Shown here: positions 22,125-33,252 of the stretch, piece after piece
How positions within the stretch are numbered: the first letter of the stretch is position 1
Layout of the letters: each line of letters opens with the position of its first letter
Assembly: GCA_963576565.1 (NCBI GenBank)
Contig: OY755039.1
Coordinates: 84,999,289 to 85,063,288, forward strand
Reading direction: 5' to 3'
Length of the DNA stretch: 64,000 nucleotides
Source of the DNA: Aspidapion aeneum
Lineage: Eukaryota > Arthropoda > Insecta > Coleoptera > Brentidae
The notes under the pieces: generated by a model
The model's input: the letters and a program-made list of their open reading frames with translations, nothing else
Told to the model about the DNA's origin: nothing
The model's database searches: none
Position numbers and translations under genes: made by a program

Positions 22125-24083
22125 GTTTAGCGTCGCCATCTAGATAGTCCTACTTATATTAACTGTAGCTAGCTGCTTATAGATCTTCTTGCTGTTCGCG
22201 CGTTAATGGCAGCTCCAATACAAAGAGCAAAATTTACTTCACCCATATAGTGATTTTCTTCCCCATCCTAATCAATGATTAATTTTTGCAAGAAGTGAGA
22301 TCATTATAGCTGTAAAGTCGATAAATCTCAAACGAAGTCAGCTCCACAGTGCGGCTATGTCCCAAAGCTTTTATGCTGTGTAGCTTAGAGTTCGAATATT
22401 TGAGCCTAAGCTATAAAATCTATAAGTATAAGGAAAGCTTAATCAATACAACAGGGCAGGGCTTTCGGAGATGCCAAAACTTTTAGCGGTTTTCAATGAG
22501 TATATGACCCATATGGAGTGGCAACTGGCGAGCCTTGCAACATTGAGAGGCAGATGGCGCTGAAATAAATTCGTCTAGTATGCAATATTCAGAGACAACT
22601 ACTATTCTGCCATCCCACAGAGGGGCCAAAAGTAGCTAATGTCGGAAAAAATTATTTAAACACCCAAAATATTAGAAACAAAAATAATGTGTATTGGTTA
22701 TTGTGATATAGGTTAAAATGCACTTGTTTAATATTTTATAAAGCTTTAATATTTATTTTATTTACAGGGTGATTTAAAAATAGATTTTTAAAAAATAAAT
22801 TTAAGTACTTTTACGCAAAAAAGTAATTAAGACTTAAACATTTATTAAAAATTTGTTTAAAAATCCTACATTTTATAATATTTCTGTTTAAATTATTTAA
22901 CCTGGCTCATAATATACAGTATGTCCCAAAAGTCTGGAATCACCTTTTTTTTTAAACTTGGAGATAAAATAATAGACACGTCAATTTTGAAATAGGAAGA
23001 GGAGTCACCTAAAAATACTATATTGTACAGAGTGTCCTCAATAAGACATATGCATGCATATTTTTTTACTTATATTGCATCTAAAAACTAATTTTACCAT
23101 TTTCTAAAAAATTAATATTATTAAAACATACAAAAAACGACCATTTCACGAATTTTGACCGTTTATATCTCTAAAACTGTACATAGAAAAACTTTACTTA
23201 CATTTTTTTTTGTTACATACCCCACTATAACATACTAAAATTATAGCCAGTTCAACCGAGACAAAAATTCCCCATAAAGCCTGTGTAAACTAGTGCGTGG
23301 TTCTTTGATAATCCACTTAACCCTTTCCAAAACAAAGATCTGTCAAAATGATATTTTTGAAAAATTTTCGGGCACCTTTCCTAAGTTATAAATACGAAAA
23401 CGGCAAGTAAAAGTTTTGGTTCAAAATTTGACTTTCGAAGATTTACCTTCGCCCCACTCCTTTTAACTAAAGTAACTGTAGCCGCTACCATAATTCGCTT
23501 GGCTTTTTACAGGCCTAAAAAGTTGTTTATATTAATTTGATTAAAATCCTTTATTTTAAAATTTTTTCGAACGAAGCTTTTCCTAATTTTTTCGCGTCCG
23601 CCATCTTTAAATTTAATGAGTTAATCAAATTTATGTTAAAAAACTATCAATCAAATTTTTAGTCAATCTAACACTTTTTATTTAATAAAAATTCGTTAAT
23701 AAACAAACAAGTTTTATATTTAAGAAGATTATATTTAATTTCTGTTACTTGGGTAGTATGTAGGCACTTTATTTTTAATATTAAAAATCTCAAAAAGGCG
23801 CAAGAAAGCGCAGCCATTTTTTTTTTCATTTTGTTAAGAAACATTCAATTAACAAAAAAGTGACAATAGTTTTGCTTAACAAAATTTTATCACACACTAA
23901 ATTATATTTTTTATATTTCTTTAAGGTAAATTCTAATAATAATTGACTTCTTAGTTTAAAAAATATGATTACTCTATGACAACCTACAGCTAGATATTGG
24001 TATTTAGTGTTTTTTGGTTAAATTACCTGTGCTGGATGTCTCCACCGTAAAAAAATGTTTAGTTTTAAATATAAAACTTCATT
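22125..24083. other. Interval without gene
   Basis: No coding region. About 23170-23310 matches the right TIR of the 563-2159 element (ACATAGAAAAACTTTACTTA ...), a solitary end. About 22915-23045 holds mariner-like text (ACAGTATGTCCCAAAAGTC) without a paired end. Confidence 0.45.
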
Positions 24084-24259
24084 TAATTTTTGTAATTTTT
24101 GTAATTTTTGTAATTTTTGTAATTTTTGTAATTTTTGTAATTTTTGTAATTTTTGTAATTTTTGTAATTTTTGTAATTTTTGTAATTTTTGTAATTTTTG
24201 TAATTTTTGTAATTTTTGTAATTTTTGTAATTTTTGTAATTTTTGTAATTTTTGTAATT
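24084..24259. repeat. Minisatellite (TTTTTGTAA)n
   Basis: About 19 near-perfect copies of the 9-bp unit. The unit length is a multiple of three, so two frames stay open through it as NFC and FVI repeats; these are artefacts. Confidence 0.95.
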
Positions 24260-24572
24260 AAAAAAAATTGTTAAAGATTAATTTTTAACTGGCTGCATAA
24301 ACAACAAAACATTTTTATTTTAATTTTTATATATATTTTTTTCTGTATAAATCCAGGATTAGTGTTTTCTACAAAAATCACAAAACTAATTTTTGCAGGT
24401 AACGTTTTTTAAATGGATTTTTTATCCGAAAATGGCTTTTTAATAAAAATACTGATTAAAAAGTTTTTTTGACTAAGCGGGTAAAAACAAGGGTTTTTGC
24501 TTCTCTTTTTTTTTGTGGGTAGCTTAAAAGCTTAACTTTACGGCGGTACAATATCTAATGGAAACCTAATAG

Positions 24573-25493
24573 CCGGCCATACACACAGAGGTTGATCCGT
24601 CGGTTTGGAACGGCACAGATAAGTCTGACCGTTTTGTCCGCAACGGTTTAAAACTGCTGCAGTCCACTAACACAAAAAAAAATTTTTCGAATCGATCCTT
24701 CATATCGGTCTGTGGCAGATATAACCGCGCGTTAGTGGGCGAAAACTCAAGATTTATCTGCCGGTTAAACCAAAACTGTGGAATTTCGTCAAGTCGAAAG
24801 CTTTATGCGGCACGATATTTTAAGCATAGTGTATGTAAAATGTTTCGAGCTAAAAAGAAGCAGGCTCTGTGTATGGGAATGATTATTAATATGGAAATAA
24901 TACATAGTGGTGTAAAAAAGAGACGTTCCAAGTGGGTTAAAAGTTATTTGCTTAACAGGAAACTATTTAGCCATGACCTTCTATTAAAAGAGATAAGAGA
25001 AAATGATCCAGACGATTTTAAAAATTATTTAAGAATGGATATTAACATGTATGACCTTTTATTAACTTTAGTAAGAGAGGATTTTACGAAACAAGATACC
25101 CAAATGAGAGATGCCATTGGACCAGAACAGCATTTAAATGCTGCCCTGTGTTTCCTTGCCACCGGAAAATCATATGAAGATCTGAAATTTTCAGTGGGAA
25201 TTTCTGCACAGGCACTTGGTTATATCATTCCGGAAACATGTGCCATAATATTCAATTAATAACTTAAAATATGAACGGTATGTTATTCCTGACACAGTGC
25301 AAACCGACAGACAAGTCTGCGCCGGTTAAAATAACGAGCGCGGCACCCACAAGTTTCGCCCGCCGGCCTGAACTCACAGATAAATCTATACCGGCTATAA
25401 CTGGCGCGTGGAATGTCCAGTAATTGAAAGAAAAATCCGCCAGTTTGAACCGCGCCGTTCCAAACCGTCGGATCAACCTCTGTGTGTATGGCC
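24573..25493 (+). mobile_element. Truncated PIF/Harbinger element
   Basis: TIRs: GGCCATACACACAGAGGTTG at 24575 is matched in inverse by the end closing at 25493, with about 40 bp and one mismatch over the core. The direct repeat ACCTAATAG lies at 24564-24572 and 25494-25502. The interior keeps the N-terminal half of a HARBI1-like nuclease. Harbinger elements normally duplicate 3 bp (TWA), so a 9-bp repeat is unusual. Confidence 0.75.
24840..25259 (+). pseudogene. N-terminal fragment of a HARBI1/PIF-like transposase
   Basis: The frame is open from 24735; ATG 24840 is the first methionine, giving 139 codons. The region RSKWVKSYLLNRKLF ... DFKNYLRMDINMYDLLLTLV ... DTQMRDAIGPEQHLNAALCF ... FLATGKSYEDLKFSVGISAQ matches the pattern of the N-terminal part of PIF/Harbinger nucleases (HARBI1, DDE_Tnp_4). 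It ends at PETCAIIFN with a stop at 25257, before any DDE catalytic residue, while the 3' TIR follows within 235 bp. An internal deletion has therefore removed the catalytic core. It could not catalyse transposition. Confidence 0.8.
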
Positions 25494-25502
25494 ACCTAAT
25501 AG

Positions 25503-26440
25503 GTTTTGACAGATAACTGTTTCTTCCTTATGAGACTCCTCAGATCACTGCGAGCTATCTACGGAAAATACGAAAGAAACACTGGTTGATGCTTAATTTA
25601 CAGGTACTAAAATTTAGGTTTTATAAAAACTATATTACAAACAGGGTTTGGGAAGTAAGTTTTTGTTTACCTTTCTTTCTTATTTGTAAAAGCATTTCAA
25701 ACCTTCAAAAGTAACTTAAATCGTTGCACTTTTTAATTTGGTAAGTAGGTATTCTCTTTTTTAAAGTTGCGTTGTATACCTACAATAAAATGATTTATTT
25801 AAACAAATTATTTTCGTTTAAACTTAATGCAACTTTATTTTTCTGGAAAAAGGTTACGAGTAAAAGAATTTAATAAAACCCCAGCAAGCCGCTTTGTAAG
25901 TTTATATTTGACTTGTTTTGTACACGATATTTTATTAAAAAAATATATATTTGAAGTTCGTATTTCCGACTTTTTAAAATGGATTTTTAAACACTAAAGC
26001 TAATAGTCCACACTCAGTGCTGTCTTTGCGAAGGGACGCAGCGCCAGTGCCAGGGGGTAAGAGATTAGGTTAGGTTATCTTAATTACTATTATTATTATA
26101 CCCTTATTTTTAACCCGATTAGCCACGAAAACTTGTTTGAATTTTAATTTAACGGTTGATAGCGAAACAAACGTGATTGGCGTTGATCTGATCTAGAAGG
26201 ACAATATGTGTCGTATGTCACGGGATGGACTCTTTCTTTCAATCGATCTGCTGCTGTTTTAGTTTCTCTCGTACTTCGGTAGATGGCGTTTCTTGTTGGG
26301 TACATGGTTTTGTTTTCTCACTAGCAATGTAAGGTGAGAGATAAAGCCGTATACTTAATTTAGAGAGGGTGTCACATTGACTAAGCATTGTTCTGAGGAG
26401 TCCCATAAGGACGAAACAGTTAACTGTTAACAGTTATTAT
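25503..26440. other. Interval without gene
   Basis: No coding region recognised. The last part, up to 26440, may include 5' sequence of the non-LTR element, but no conserved motif was read there. Confidence 0.4.
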
Positions 26441-27600
26441 GTGTCCATTAGATCTTGGACCCTAGGAAGAGTCGCCGATAAGATAATCTTAAGGCGACTA
26501 CAGGAACTGCCTCAATTGGGACAACTTGTTCCCAATGGGCAGTTCGGGTTCAGACTGAGGCATTGTACAACACTTCAAGCAACCCGCTTGACAAAGGAAA
26601 TAGTCAGCGGGTTCAATAAAAGGAAGTACATAGGAGCGGTAGCCCTGGACATTTCAAAAGCGTTTGACAAGGTCTGGCATATCGGCTTTCTTTTAAAACT
26701 GCGGAATAACAGTGTACCAGTACATATCCTCAAGTTATTACAGTCGCTCCTGGGAGGGAGAAATTTTATGGTAAAGGTAGACTGTTTACGATCCCGGTTA
26801 AGGCAAATAAGAGCGGGAGTCCCGCAAGGCTCCCCGCTCTCGCCACACTTATATTCATGGTATACCTGTGACATCCCCAAAGATCGGAAAACAAAGTTCT
26901 ATGTGTTCGCGGATTACACTTTGACAACGTCAAAGTGTAATAACATCGAATACGTCGTTACAAGGCTTCAGAGGCACCTCGTAGAAATTGAAACCTGGGC
27001 TAAAAGGTGGAAAATTAAGATCAACCCAGACAAGACTCAAGCGATTGTCTTTACACGGAAAAGGGGCAATCCGCGAACAGAGCTTGCTCTGGGCGGTCGA
27101 AGGATACCCTGGCAAAGAAGGAACGAGAAACACCTGGGGTTAGTTTTCGACAAGAAACTAACCTGGAACGACCAGGTATCGAATGTACTTCAAAAAGCAA
27201 GGGGAGCCCACAGAAGGCTATACACCTTATTAAATGCCGAGCACTCTACACCGGAGAGTAAAATTACAAATATGGAGGCAAGTCGTTCGCCCCATACTGA
27301 CGTATGCAGCCCCATGCTGGAACAAGGTATGTAAAACACAAATGGAAAGGCTACAAAGCTTTCAAAATAGAGTCGTAAGACAAACAGCGGGAGTCCTTGG
27401 TTTGTGCGTAACGTACAAATCAAGAGGGAGCTTAACATTGAGGATATCTTAGAAAGGATCCAAGAGCAGAAGGATCGTTTCATGAGACGGGTCAAGGGGC
27501 ATCAAAACCCCGTCGTACAGGATGAGTTCCTGTACCGGCCCGGAGACGGGCCAGGGACCTACAAAAGGCCCCTGAATGTCTAACAAAGTTGCGCCACAAG
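26441..27600 (+). pseudogene. Jockey-like non-LTR reverse transcriptase, 5'-truncated and broken
   Basis: The frame opens at 26441 with a non-ATG codon inside the RT domain (GRVADKIILRRLQEL), so the endonuclease and ORF1 are missing. RT blocks: NGQFGFRLRHCTT, VALDISKAFDKVWH (first catalytic Asp), AGVPQGSPLSPHLY, and FADYT near residue 159, where the family has FADD; the second Asp of the catalytic pair is replaced by Tyr. KRWKIKINPDKTQAIVF follows. A frameshift near 27260 moves the tail (RQVVRPILTYAAPCWNKVCK) into the next frame, which stops at 27452. The enzyme is dead by truncation, active-site change and frameshift. Confidence 0.82.
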
Positions 27601-27850
27601 GGCGCCAAATTGAGGTTTTAAAGCTCAGGTAAACCCACATGGAAAAGTACAGACTAAAAATGAAAGAGGTTGATACCTATCATGCACAAGCATTATATCT
27701 TAGTAGTAGTAGTAGTAGGCCCTGTTAGTCGCCTCTTACAACAGGCCTAGGGGTTACCTTGGCGCTATTCTTATCTCTGGATACCATACGGACCTAACTA
27801 GTCTTATTGCCTAGATTATAATACAATAAACACAAAGTGTTTGACAAACA
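26441..27850 (+). mobile_element. Jockey-like non-LTR retrotransposon remnant
   Basis: The RT remnant is followed by a 3' UTR with (TAG)n at about 27702-27718, the stretch GTTAGTCGCCTCTTACAACA (common in 3' ends of insect non-LTR elements) and AATAAA near 27827. No clear poly(A) tail or TSD was found, so both ends are uncertain. Confidence 0.6.
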
Positions 27851-28515
27851 GAAACAAAAAAATTGTAATTTTTGCTGTGTTTGTTAAAGAAAGTATAATC
27901 AAAATTTTTTACAAAATCGAGAAATTTGATGATTTTTATCTCGATTGCAAAAGAGTTTTGACCCTCCTCTATCACTCACATATTGTGAGTCATACCATCT
28001 AAACCTTGTATTATTAAAATACTTGGAATTTGGCCCTGAATGTTGTTATATAGCTTTGCGTATATTCCATTTTCCGTAAAGGATGTTTTTAATTTTAGAA
28101 AAAAAAGAGCTTTTAAAATTAAAATTTATTAACAAGCTCTGCAGCTAGCGAAATATTTTTAATACCGTGTTTTAAAGCAAAGAAAAAAGCTGTTTAAATA
28201 AATAAAAAAAAAACAAAATTAGCTTGTGGCCTTTCATAAGTTAGGTACAAGGTGATTTACAATATTTTGAACCTCCGGATTGCGAAAAGCCTTTTAACTC
28301 ATATGACAGATGTTGTCAAATGTCATTCTATATGTCAAAATTTGACATCAACTCTCTTATATTAAATGAAACACCCTGTATATTATTCCATTTTTAAATG
28401 CGCCTTTTCCTTCTAATTTTAAAAATCGATATTATGCCTATATTACGATATGGTATTTTCTAAGATATAGGGCATTTAAATTTGTCATACCCCTATGGTA
28501 AAAAAAAACGGTCTA
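27851..28515. other. Interval without gene; possible small MITE
   Basis: A weak TA-flanked candidate lies at 28248-28377 (CAAGGTGATTT ... AAACACCCTG), similar in end sequence to the MITE at 16440-16894. Nothing else is recognised. Confidence 0.35.
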
Positions 28516-28653
28516 GAACAACTGGGCGCCGCCAACTCGGCGCCGCCAACTGGACGCCGCCAACTCGGCGCCGCCAACTGGGCGCCGGGCCAACTGGGCG
28601 CCGGGCCAACTCGGCGCCCCAACTGGGCGCCGGCCAACTCGGCGCCGGACTAA
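28516..28653 (+). repeat. GC-rich minisatellite, left tip of FB-2
   Basis: Units of about 14-19 bp of the form GGCGCCGCCAACT(C/G)... in an otherwise AT-rich region. The inverse array is at 31005-31138. The 61-codon frame through it is a repeat artefact. Confidence 0.85.
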
Positions 28654-28789
28654 AATTTTTTTTTTGATAAAATGTGTAGATGAAAAATAAAATATATTAT
28701 TTATATAAAAACATCTTTAAAAAATCCTTTACGCAATATTTTTTACAAGCATTTATTTAGCTTCAGATGTTCTGTCTAACTATCTATCA

Positions 28790-29990
28790 AATCTTGTGAA
28801 GCGTTTTTGACACACGTAGTGGTCCCATGACAATACAACTTTAAGAAAAAAATATCCTCCCACCCTACCCCCACCCCTTCTATAGAAAAATTTGTTTTTG
28901 ACACACATCCCGTAATCCGATTTGGATGAAATTTGGTATACATATAGTGATCCGATGACAATACAATATTAAGAAAAAAATATCCTCCCACCTCTACCCC
29001 CACCCCCTTTCATAGAAAAATGAGTTTTTGACACACTTCCCATTATCCGGTTTGGATGAAATTTGGTATTCACATAGTGGTCCGATGACAATACAACATT
29101 AAAAAAAATATCCTCCCACCCTACCCCCACCCCTTCCATAGAAAATGCGTTTTTGACACCCTTCCCATTATCCGATTTGGATGAAATTTGGTATACATAT
29201 AGTGGTCCGATGACAATACAACATTGAAAAAAAAATCCTGCCACTCCTACCCCCACCCTCATCTATTGAAAAATGCATTTTTGACACCCTTCCCATTATC
29301 CGATTTGGATGAAATTTGGTATTCACATAGTGGTCCGATGACAATACAACATTAAAAAAAAATATCCTCTCACCCTACCCCCACCCCTTCCATAGAAAAT
29401 GCGTTTTTGACACCCTTCCCATTATCCGATTTGGATGAAATTTGGTATTCACATAGTGGTCCGATGACAATACAACATTAAAAAAAATATCCTCCCACCC
29501 TACCCCCACCCCTTCCATAGAAAATGCGTTTTTGACACCCTTCCCATTATCCGATTTGGATGAAATTTGGTATACATATAGTGGTCCGATGACAATACAA
29601 CATTGAAAAAAAAATCCTGCCACTCCTACCCCCACCCTCATCTATTGAAAAATGCATTTTTGACACCCTTCCCATTATCCGATTTGGATGAAATTTGGTA
29701 TACATATAGTGGTCCGATGACAATACAACATTGAAAAAAAAATCCTACCACCCTACCCCCACCCCTTCTATAGAAAAATGTGTTTTTGACACACTTCCCG
29801 TTATCCGATTTGGATAAAATTTGGTATACACATAGTGGTCCGATGATAATACAACAATAAGAAAAAAATATCCTCCCACCCATATGCATAAAGGCCCAAT
29901 GGCAATACAGCCCAAACAAAAAATATATTTCTAACTCTACCCCCACCCTCTCCTTCCCCCAATAGAAAAATGAGTTTCCAAATAACTCAC
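28790..29990 (-). repeat. Tandem units of about 120 bp, FB-2 left arm
   Basis: About ten units. Each holds CCGATTTGGATGAAATTTGG, a TAGTGGTCCGATGACAATAC block, a CCTACCCCCACCCC tract and GCGTTTTTGACACAC. Several neighbouring units are almost identical, which suggests recent expansion. Frames of 75-102 codons on the minus strand are translations of the repeat. Confidence 0.85.
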
Positions 29991-30109
29991 GGTCAGCGAT
30001 TTCGTTATAATCTAGAATAAACTCTATTTATTTACTTCTGCATTTTTCTGCTAGATTGATTCTTGCAAATAGTGATATTTAATTGATACGGATATCTTAT
30101 CGTAATAAC

Positions 30110-30870
30110 ATCGTCAAAATTATATATTTTTTTTTAATGTTGTATTGTCATCGGACCACTATGTGAATACCAAATTTCATCCAAATCGGATAATGGAAAG
30201 TGTGTCAAAAACATTTTTCTATGAAAGGGGGTGGGGGTAGGGGTGGGAGAATATTTTTTTATTAATATTGTATTGTCATCGGATCACTATATGTATACCA
30301 AATTTCATCCAAATCGGATTATGGGAAGTGTGTCAAAAACGCATTTTTCTATAGATGAGGGTGGGGGTAGGAATGGTAGGATTTTTTTTTTATTGTTGTA
30401 TTGTCATCGGACCACTATGTGAATACCAAATTTCATCCAAATCGGATAATGGGAAGGGTGTCAAAAACGCATTTTCTATGGAAGGGGTGGTGGTAGAGGT
30501 GGGAAGATATTTTTTTTTAATGTTGTATTGTCATCGGACCACTATGTGAATACCAAATTTCATCCAAATCGGATAATGGGAAGTGTGTCAAAAACATTTT
30601 TCTATGGAAGGGGGTGGGGGTAGGGGTGGGAGGATATTTTTTTCTTATTGTTGTATTATCATCGGACCACTATGTGTATACCAAATTTTATCCAAATCGG
30701 ATAACGGGAAGTGTGTCAAAAACACATTTTTCTATAGAAGGGGCGGGGGTAGGGGTGGGAGGATATTTTTTCTTAGTATTGTATTGTCATGGGACCACTA
30801 CGTGTGTACCAAATTTCATCCAAATCGGATATTGGGAAGTGTGTCAAAAACGCTTCACAAGATTTGATAG
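30110..30870 (+). repeat. Tandem units of about 120 bp, FB-2 right arm
   Basis: About six units in inverse orientation to the left arm. The lower unit number makes the two arms unequal. Confidence 0.85.
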
Positions 30871-31004
30871 ATAGTTAGACAGAACATCTGAAGCTAAATA
30901 TAAAAGCTTGTAAAAAATTGCGTAAAGGATTTTTTAAAGATGTTATTATATAAATAATATATTTTATTTTTCATCCACACATTTTATCAAAAAAAAAAAA
31001 TTAG

Positions 31005-31138
31005 TCCGGCGCCGAGTTGGCCGGCGCCCAGTTGGCGGCGCCGAGTTGGCCCGGCGCCGAGTTGACCCGGCGCCCAGACGGCGGCGCCGATTTGACGGCG
31101 CCCAGTTGGCGGCACCGAGTTGGCGGCGCCCAGTTGTC
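31005..31138 (-). repeat. GC-rich minisatellite, right tip of FB-2
   Basis: The inverse of the array at 28516-28653, with units such as GGCGCCGAGTTGGCC. It ends at CCCAGTTGT. Confidence 0.85.
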
Positions 31139-31140
31139 CC

Positions 31141-31903
31141 ATTCCGAAAAAAAAATACGTTGTTGGGTAAAACTAAATAATTATGAAGTGTATCGTCGCT
31201 CAGATGTTAAAACCTCGTATCTCAAATGGAAATAAGAAATAGGTATAAGGTTTTGACATCTGACTTATTCCGTTCGCGAGAAACGAGGAATTTATATTTA
31301 GCGCAGCGCATGCTCTTTGCTAGCTAACCAAGTTACTAGGTTTTAAAATCGATGGAATATGAATTCATATTCTTAATTAAACTGATTTTGAGATATGATG
31401 TTTTAGCATGTGGGCGACGGTATAGGATATTAATGGCAAAATTATGAGTCATATCTCAGCAAATATCTATCGCAATAATAATAAAACTTTTATATTGAAA
31501 CTTTTTTCTCTCATTGATATTAAAGGCGATGACTGAAGGTTAAAAATATAGTGAATCAACCTGTACATTAGAACTTTTATACCAGTATTTATTAAGATCT
31601 TAAAACTTAGCACTTAGACCAGGGTCTAAGTACTATAGACTTGACCTTTGTGACCATAGACTTGATCTTTGTGTGAGTGTATTTTTTGATATTTACAGGT
31701 CAAATAACTGCAAAGATTTGGTTCACACTAACGTGCAATAGCATATCAGGCATTTTTTACTAAGTTTAATCCTACAATCATTTAAATTTACTTTAGAAAT
31801 AAAGAAAAACCAAATAAAATGTTTGTAACGATACGGTATTTTTTTGAAATCTATTCAGTGCAGTCAAGGAACTTCCGTTTAAAATAGTCTTGAATTGTAG
31901 TAC
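31141..31903. other. Interval without gene
   Basis: No coding region or bounded repeat was recognised. Confidence 0.4.
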
Positions 31904-31914
31904 CACCCCGGAGG

Positions 31915-32962
31915 CGTATTTACGTTTCCGTGCTGATTTCACGGCAGCGCTGTTTTGAAATAGACACGGAAATGTTGCAACATATTTGGTTACAAATGCG
32001 TGTTGATTTTAAGGCGCCGAGGCTCGAACAAGGCACGGATTTGTATTGAATTACGCAGCGCAGGGGTTTACTTATCAGTGCACATTTGAAACTTAAATTG
32101 GATTCACGTTGTTTTTAGTTTAATTTTGAGGTCATATTTAAAAGTATTTGTACTAATATTACTCAAGATTTTGAAATTCTTTGAGGTTTGAAGAATACCC
32201 TTCCATTAACTATACCTGCAAAGTTCAGTGCTCATTGTCTTACACCGGCAACTACGACGACAGATGTTGTTCTGTTATTAATAAATTTTAATGATTTAAA
32301 TGATTTTCACTTGATTTCTAACCACATGAAAATAGAAAGTTTCAAAAACCTAACCTAACGAACGCTAATCAATCAAATCTAACCGAACCGAACCCAAGCA
32401 AACTGAACCAATAATTTTTTTCAAAAAAAAAAAAACTTTCCTGAGTTCCTACCCGGGATCCTAGAAGATGTGAATCGGAACCGAACCGATCCTAACTAAA
32501 CCGAACCAAACCTAACCTAACCAAACTAAACTACAACACTATTCACACCCTCTAGGATCCCGGAAAAGAAGTCAGGAAAGTTTTTTTTAAATTGTTGGTT
32601 TAGTTTGCTTTGGTCCGGTTCGGTTTGGTTCAATTCGGTTCGTTTCGGTTCGGATTCACATCCTCTATAGGATCCCGGGTAGGAAGTCAGGAAAGTTTTT
32701 TTTTTTTAATTATTGTTTCAGGTTGCTTTGGTTCGGTTCGGTTAGATTTGATTGATTAGCTTTCGTTATGTTAGCGTTTTAACCTGACAGTTGAATACGC
32801 TTTTGTAATAGTTTAATGAGCGATGTTATCTTACAGACCCGTGCTTATTTCGAGATCAAAACTCTTAACATCAACACGTGTTTGAACCCAAATATATTGT
32901 AACATTTCCGTGTCTATTTCAAAACAGCGCCGAAGTGAAATGAGCACGGAAACGTAAATACG
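31915..32962. mobile_element. TIR element with 11-bp TSD
   Basis: 1048 bp. Ends CGTATTTACGTTTCCGTGCT and its exact inverse; the TIR similarity runs about 95 bp with scattered mismatches. The direct repeat CACCCCGGAGG (11 bp) lies at 31904-31914 and 32963-32973. The interior holds a second inverted structure (about 32335-32790) with ACCGAACC / GGTTCGGT runs and CCGGGATCCTA. No transposase. TSDs of 9-11 bp are most often made by MULE/Mutator elements; this is inference from TSD length only. Confidence 0.75.
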
Positions 32963-33065
32963 CACCCCGGAGGGGTGGTTTAAAATTTTAAAAAACCATT
33001 AAAAATAATCCACGATCGATAAAAAAGAATTATATACAAAAATTTTAATAAATAAAAAATATGTA

Positions 33066-33250
33066 CAGTCGAACCTCTCTAACTCGAACCTCTATAACTC
33101 GAACCCCTCTATAACTCGAACCTTTTAAGCGGTCCCTCCACTTTTTACATGTATTTTAACCTATGTAACTCGAGTTTCTATAACTCGAACTCTCCATAAC
33201 TCGAACTGTTTTGGTTGTCCCTTCAGGTTCGAGTTATAGAGGTTCGACTG
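33066..33250. mobile_element. pogo/Tigger-like MITE
   Basis: 185 bp, CAGTCGAACCTCTCTAACTC at the left and GTTATAGAGGTTCGACTG at the right, with TA on both sides (33064-33065, 33251-33252). The interior repeats CTATAACTCGAAC motifs. It has the same ends as the larger element at 2313-3137. Confidence 0.8.
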
Positions 33251-33252
33251 TA

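Larger units (their letters stand above)
28516..31140. mobile_element. Foldback-like element with GC-rich tips (FB-2)
   Basis: The arms are inverted copies: left about 28516-29990, right about 30110-31140. Each arm has a GC-rich minisatellite at the tip (GGCGCC-containing units), an AT-rich spacer with AGCTTCAGATGTTCTGTCTA, then tandem units of about 120 bp. The short centre (about 29990-30110) contains GCTAGATTGATTCTTGCAAA, also seen at 54205 and 61595. No transposase. Partial family members lie at 51661-54410 and 60735-61785. No TSD was identified. Confidence 0.7.

Noticed and set aside
22740..23060. Further mariner-like MITEs (ACAGGGTGATTT, ACAGTATGTCCC)
   Set aside because: Only single ends are visible; no matching inverted end or TA pair within range.
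24055..24274. Two overlapping open frames with NFC and FVI repeats
   Set aside because: Translations of the 9-bp minisatellite; no start context or domain.
28790..30870. CRISPR array
   Set aside because: Regular repeats without unique spacers, in a clearly eukaryotic transposon context.
28776..30874. Series of 60-100 codon frames that look like a repeated small protein
   Set aside because: They read the roughly 120-bp tandem units of FB-2 on both strands, shift frame between units and lack any consistent start.
32340..32800. Telomere-like CCTAA / AACCTAACC runs
   Set aside because: Only a few irregular units mixed with ACCGAACC text, inside an inverted repeat of a DNA transposon.
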